NCBI GenBank assembly: GCA_036250195.1
Contig: JAVHZZ010000005.1
Span: 179,349,448 to 179,413,447, forward strand
Origin: Mixophyes australis
Lineage: Eukaryota > Chordata > Amphibia > Anura > Limnodynastidae
DNA: 64,000 nt
Reading direction: 5' to 3'
Shown one piece after another: positions 59,030 through 64,000 of this stretch. Made by a program: the position numbers and the translations under genes. Below the pieces are notes generated by a model. The model saw only the letters and a program-made list of their open reading frames with translations, ran no database searches and was not told the DNA's origin. The first letter of the stretch is position 1, and each line of letters begins with the position of its first letter.

Positions 59030-60065
59030 CACCTGCGCATGCGTGCTTTGGAGTGGGCGAAAATGTGTTCTAGCTCCAGAGTGCTAACACCACCTTATGG
59101 CTGATGCTGCGCGGGCAGGAGAGACTACTTTTCTCCTCTTTGCTCCCAGCCGACTCCAGGGCAGCCGAGGTTATTGGTCAGGAGGCCCCTGTGCGATCAC
59201 CCTCCAGGTTACCCAAATATAAGCCCCTCTGCGACCCTGGCTTCTGCCTCACCCCCCTCCACCTTGGTTTTCCCTTACATCAACCCGCAGGGTCTGGATC
59301 GAAGCATTGCCCCCTATGGGCTTCCATGGCTTGGACCCCATTTTCCCCCTCTCTCCCGGTCAAATAGCCACAGTGTCGGCCCTGTACCCTCCATCTGATC
59401 TCCCAGCCCTCACCATTGGTTTCCCAGTCCTCCTCCTATTACAATCCCATCCCCGAGCTCCATCACACTACCTCTGGACCCCCTCCCTTTGGCCAGTAGC
59501 AAGCCTGGGTGCTCCCCTTCTGTGGGTTTCATTTTGGGCAAGCAGTCCTCTGCCCTGTCCCCGGTTAGGACATCCCACAGGCCCCCATGTCCTTCTAGGG
59601 TAACCTACGATGCTTTTTCATGTATCCAATTTCTTTTTGCAGTACCTCAGGTTACACGTCATGAGGAGGATGCATGACTGGAGGCATGGCCTCCAGTCGG
59701 TCGGGAGAAGAGTACCGCACTCCCATGATCTCGATATCATTGATGGGGATCCACTGGGGCTCGGTATGTGGATGAGACGACAGCACTTTCAGCCAGTCAG
59801 TATAAACAGCATAACACATCCGCAGCACACACACATAACCCACCACTATCAAGCATGAGCAAGAATTCATCAGATCATGATAGAGGTCTGCTCAAGCTTT
59901 TGAAGATTTTGCACACGCACTTTGGGGGTAAAAAGGCCTCCGGGGTTGCTGTACCCTTGGTTACTCAGTGGCTGGAGCCTAGTGGCGAAGTACTTAAATG
60001 TTCACACTGCACTGCTGTAGGGCCAGCATTAGGGACAGAATTCATAAAGGCATGTACGTGAACAT
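59030..60065 (+). other. GC-richer block of unknown origin with possible coding remnants
   Basis: This block stands out in base composition. On the plus strand one frame is readable from 59174 to 59677 with a single stop near 59397 (reading GLDRSIAPYGLPWLGPHF, then PSRVTYDAFSCIQFLF). Another open stretch, at 59768-60061, contains KLLKILHTHFGGKKASG. The text TTTCTTTTTGCAGTACCTCA at about 59630 looks like a splice acceptor. I recognise no domain. It may be the gag or first-protein remnant of a retroelement, or exons of a decayed gene. Pro/Ser-rich composition weakens any claim for a real protein. Confidence 0.35.
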
Positions 60066-60631
60066 GTTATATCTAATGGACATGGCCAAGTGAGACCTGT
60101 CTGCAGCCGGTGGTAGTCACTTCACCGTCTACATATACCCGACTGCAATTTTCCCTACATGAGAAGACCGATGGAGGGCTTACCGATAGTGTTTTCCCCC
60201 GACAGCTGGTAAAAGAGACTTGACAAAAATGCGGCACATGAACAGGCCGTCCGGCCAAAATTACGTCACTATGGAGAGCGACACTCTCATTCCTGGTATT
60301 AAGGTATGATGGATGAGTCCTTCCATGCACTGTTTATAGCAAGCAGCCGAGTTACATGTATCCCCTCGGCCAATAAACGTTTGTCGAGTCACATGATCTT
60401 CGGCATCCAATCACATTCGGTCTCCATTCATTGTTTCGATAATGAAACTTTCACTGAGTCCGTGAATCAGCTGTCATAACAACGATTATTATAAAAACAT
60501 ACAAAGAACTATATAATAAGTGGTATTGTAGATCAGATCAACATCAGTATATATTAGAAATTTCTATTCATAAAACAGAGCAAGGATCATTACCAGCATC
60601 CATTGTATAGCACTGTATAAATTAAACTCAA
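60066..60631. other. Non-coding DNA
   Basis: Nothing was recognised. The left part (to about 60330) shares the GC-richer character of the preceding block. Confidence 0.4.
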
Positions 60632-60770
60632 TCATCATCATCATCATCATCATTTATTTATATAGCGCCACTAATTCCGCAGCGCTGTACAGAGAACTCA
60701 CTCACTTCAGTCCCTGCCCCATTGGAGCTTACAGTCTAAATTCCCTAATATAGACACACACACACATAGA
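60632..60770 (-). repeat. LINE 3'-tail fragment (L2/CR1-type), minus strand
   Basis: It starts with a CATCATCATCATCAT tail, then the tatatagcgccactaattc core, GCAGCGCTGTACAGAGAACT, GTCCCTGCCCCATTGGAGC and TTACAGTCTAAATTCCC. This is the reverse complement of 40070-40190 with few changes. Confidence 0.8.
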
Positions 60771-61494
60771 CATACATATGCATACAGACAGAGAGGTAGA
60801 GATCCAGTCTCAAAATTCAATAACAACTGATATTTATCGCTCCATAGTTGCATAATTAAGGTTAGAATTAATATCCAACGACTATAGCCCCAAAGCTCCA
60901 TAGTCCAACATAAAAAAATAAAAATACATATGAAAAAGATAGCAAACTAGCTCATTTTCCCCCCACTAAATAGCATTGAATTATTAGCACAACGTAATTG
61001 TTAAAAAAAAATATTAACTAGTACAAATAATATAAAGCAACCAACAATTCGGTGATGGGCTGTGTGTCCGTTAAAGGACTCCAGTTTTGGCAAGAAAGCT
61101 TATGCAGTCAGCGACTAATACATAGAGTGCTATCACAGGTCACTGCCCCTTTCCAAGTAATGTGGCTCTTGGTCTCTTTGTTTGGGGGATCCTTTGAACT
61201 GATTTGTGTGGGCACATCATTGTGAGTCCAGAAGGGGTGTAGTCACTCTGATACCAGATTTAGCACCAGTCCAATTGTAAAGGAGTATATCCTGGTACCA
61301 GTGGTTAGTGCCAGATGGCCATACACTGTTTGGATTGTTATTAGTTGTTAGCTGACTTGCAAAAGGCTTTCTTCGCCAACATACTTTAATCAAATAAACT
61401 GTGACCTTTTTTGCCAAAACGTAAATTGGCATCAGTGTCTTTATGTATGCGTTGAAAGTATTAAGAGTTTGTATAATGAAGAGAGGATCAACAG
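60771..61494. other. Non-coding DNA
   Basis: A short CA run precedes this interval. Nothing else was recognised. Confidence 0.4.
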
Positions 61495-62868
61495 TATACA
61501 GATGAAGAACATCTAATTAGTTTCTACGAGGAAGTTAGTGGGAACGTAGACCAGGGCAGCACTGTAGATGTGGTCTACTTAAACTTTGCAAAGGCCTTTG
61601 ATACAGTGCCACACAAGAGGTTGGTTTACAAAATAAGGGAACTGGGTCTAGGAAACAACATTTGTACTTTGATCGAAAACTGGTTAGAGAATAGGGAACA
61701 GAGAGTTGTGATAAATGGAACATATTCTAATTGGTCAAAAGTTTTAAGTGGAGTGCCTCAAGGTTCCATACTGGGGCCACTCCTTTTTAATATATTTATT
61801 ATTGACCTTGGTGATGGTTTAGAGAGTAAAGTTTCTATTTTTGCAGCTGACACTAAACTCTGTAAGGTAATAAAATCATAGCAAGATGTAGCTTCTCTAC
61901 AGAGGGACTTAAATAAACTGGAGGATTGGGCGACCAAATGGAATATGAGGCTTAACATAGATAAATGTAAGGTTATGCATTTAGGAATCATAAACAAGAA
62001 CGCAATCTATAAATTAAATGGAATTAATTTAGGAGAATCTATAATGGAAAAGGATTTGGGAGTGCTCGTAGACAGTAGACTTAGCAATAGTGCTCAATGT
62101 CAAGCAGCAGCTGCAAGGGCAAATAAAGTATTGGCATGCATAAAAAGGAGCATAGATGCAAGGGAAGAGAGTGTAATTTTGCCACTGTACAAATCGTTGG
62201 TAACACCTCATCTTGAATATGCAGTACAGTTCTGGCCACCACTCTATAATAAAGATAATTTTGAATTAGAAAGGGTTCAGAGAAGTGCAACAATATTGAT
62301 AAAGGGTATGGAGTCATTAAGTTATGAGGAAAGGTTAGCCAGTTTAGGCATGTTTACTTTAGAAAAGAGGCGTCTAAGAGGAGATATGATTACTATGTAC
62401 AAATACATTAAGGGTCAATACAGAAAACTTTCATGGGAACTTTTTACCTCAAGGACTATACAAAGGACACGTGGTCACCCCCTAAGGTTAAAGGAGTGAA
62501 AATTTCACAATCAGCAAAGGAAGGGGTTCTTTACAGTAAGGGCAGTCAAGATATGGAATTCACAGCCAGGGAAGGTTGTGATGGCAGATTCAATAGATAT
62601 GTTTAAGAAAGGGTTAGACAAATTTTTAGCGGAAAAGTGTATCCAGGGATACGATCGTTAATTAAATGTAGTATAGTAGTGGATATAGGGTAAAAATAGG
62701 ACTGCAATATTGGGTCTGGAGGGATTTTCCCTATTGAAACAGATTGGCGGTTGCTTACTCTGGATCAATTTCAAATATAAGTGAAGGATCGCAGGAGATC
62801 CAAAATAGGTTTAACTTGATGAACTGGTGTCTTTTTTAATCTCATCAACTATGTTACTATGTAACATC
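61495..62868 (+). mobile_element. CR1-type LINE, 5'-truncated, with intact-looking 3' end
   Basis: A non-LTR retrotransposon fragment with the reverse transcriptase C-terminal half, a 3' UTR, and a terminal ACTATGTTACTATGTAAC repeat at about 62849-62866, the sort of short tandem tail used by CR1-group elements. The 5' end at about 61495 falls inside the polymerase, as expected for a truncated insertion. One reading frame is kept through almost the whole coding part, so this copy is much younger than the two L2 copies. Confidence 0.85.
61498..62660 (+). pseudogene. CR1-type reverse transcriptase, C-terminal half, two stops and changed active site
   Basis: The frame reads [18 protein letters not shown] (catalytic block A, though it has AKAFD where SKAFD is usual), [14 protein letters not shown] (block B), and then FAADTKL at 61840-61860, where active CR1 enzymes have FADD. 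It continues with KLEDWATKWNM, KCKVMHLG, GVLVDSRLS, HLEYAVQFW and RRLRGDMITMYKYIKG, and near the end VRAVKIWNSQPGKVV. In-frame stops lie at 61879-61881 (TAG) and 62497-62499 (TGA). The TGA sits where relatives have Arg, suggesting decay of a CGA codon. The enzyme cannot be active in this form. Confidence 0.88.
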
Positions 62869-63472
62869 CTAATAAATGTATTTCATGGGGGGGGAAAAAT
62901 AAATGTAAAAACTGATTTTATTTACTGTTTTATCATTATTGCATTTATTAACTGGTGACATTAATTCTATAGTGTCTTGTGTAGTAAAGAACAGCAGACC
63001 TACCTCCAAATTCATCAGTACACTTATCTTGAGTTTCGTTCCTTGATGAATTTGGGATTGTGTGGAGCAGATTTCTGTGTGTGTTTTAAAAAAAATGTAC
63101 ATTGCACTCAGTATGCATGCATTGGTGAATCAGACCCATCAAGTTTATCTTATAAATTATAATGAGGCGATCCCTGCAATTCTTAATAAACTGCAATAAG
63201 CTCAGTTTTAACCTGCATCCATCTGGAGCAGTTTGAGGCAAGATATAATGCTGGGCCACCTCCAAGGCCTATTGTAGGGAGCATGACTTGATGTGGTGGG
63301 GGCCATGGAGTGTTGTTCCATTCCAGCATGGGGTGCTTTGGGGGTAAAAGCCTAACTGCTCACCACAGTTGAAGTGAAGCGATATGTGTTATTATTAAGT
63401 CTAGTGTGATGCCAACCCACTCATTGTAATGGGTGATGGGATAATATTAGGTCTTACTTAAATTACTCTAAC
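62869..63472. other. Non-coding DNA
   Basis: A G run lies at about 62887. Nothing else was recognised. Confidence 0.4.
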
Positions 63473-64000
63473 CAGGGCCAGATTAAGGGCCACAATTGCC
63501 TGGGGCTGAAATTTATAAAGGGCCTGTTGTGAGAAGTGCTGTCCCACTGAAGATGTGGCCAGTGATGTGTGGGTGTGGCCAGATGTGTGTGGGCGTGGCC
63601 AACACCATGTAGGGCATAGCTTGCATTTCCTTCCAGTCACCTACATCTTCCTCCCTTATATAAAGAGTGCAACACTAACTGGTTCACACAGCAGGAATGT
63701 GAAGTAAAGTGTAGAAATACATCCCAGCTGTTCCTCATGCTGGGACAAATTCTTGGCTAACCAAGATAGTCCCCTAAAATCAGGACTATCCTGATGGAAT
63801 CGGGACAGTTGAGAGGTAAAGATATGTTATTTTATGGACCACTGAAGACAAATATACAATGGTTGATTATTTTTATTTATAAAGTGTTTTTTCTTTCATC
63901 AATAATTTTCATTGAAGTATTTGGGGTACAGAAAAAAAGAAGGGGAATCAACAATGGGGATACAGGGGGGAACCCCCTGGCAGAGGGGGGGGGGGTTGCT
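63473..64000. mobile_element. Left end of a hAT-like element, right end not seen
   Basis: It starts CAGGGCCAGATTAAGGGCCA, a hAT-type terminus similar to the complement of the inferred right end of copy 1. Inside are GTGTGGCCAG and GTGGGCGTGGCCAACACC words, typical of such elements. GGACAGTTGAGAGGTAAAG near 63803 resembles the GGACAGTTGGGAGGTATG block of hAT copies 1 and 2. The window ends in a G-rich run before any right terminus. Confidence 0.5.

Overview
The window looks like repeat-rich, gene-poor nuclear DNA from a non-mammalian vertebrate, most likely an anuran amphibian (inference). The reasons are the mixture of a chromodomain Ty3/gypsy retrotransposon, L2- and CR1-type LINEs, Tc1/mariner, hAT and Harbinger-like elements, and the short LINE tails built around a tatatagcgcc core that I associate with frog genomes. 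There are no operons or prokaryotic genes. No complete host gene is visible. The one candidate host coding segment is a short 3'-terminal exon on the minus strand (41251-41343).

Layout. 1-1279: 3' end of a decayed gypsy pol facing an inverted partner through two LTR starts. 1762-2465: mariner-like MITE carrying a palindrome. 2778-4738: hAT-like element with a large GT-rich minisatellite. 7500-16070: minus-strand L2 LINE split by a nearly intact 5.8-kb gypsy element (10068-15842) with a 5-bp target duplication. 16825-18775: a second hAT-like element of the first type, with an exact 8-bp target duplication. 18784-34800: mostly non-coding DNA with LTR remnants, LINE tails, microsatellites, a tRNA-like sequence and a fold-back MITE. 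34800-36490: an isolated CpG-rich, promoter-like block of unknown nature. 37157-37487: second fold-back MITE. 41251-41343: candidate host exon. 42279-43792: degenerate Tc1. 46010-48967: plus-strand L2. 49581-57652: Harbinger-like MITEs and a 654-bp hAT MITE with an exact 8-bp target duplication. 59030-60065: GC-richer block of unknown origin. 61495-62868: CR1 LINE. 63473 to the end: left end of another hAT-like element.

How the parts relate. The main story is layered transposition: gypsy inside L2, hAT inside an old LTR, and a fold-back MITE apparently inside the A/T-rich tail of a LINE fragment. Coding parts of the elements are broken by stops, frameshifts or substitutions of catalytic residues. 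The gypsy copy is the closest to intact, with two in-frame stops and LTRs that differ at roughly 2% of positions by eye. Several structures are long near-perfect inverted repeats that could fold as RNA hairpins. I found no convincing undescribed multi-gene system. The best leads for novelty are the CpG-rich block at 34.8-36.5 kb, the unknown block at 59.0-60.1 kb and the fold-back MITE family.
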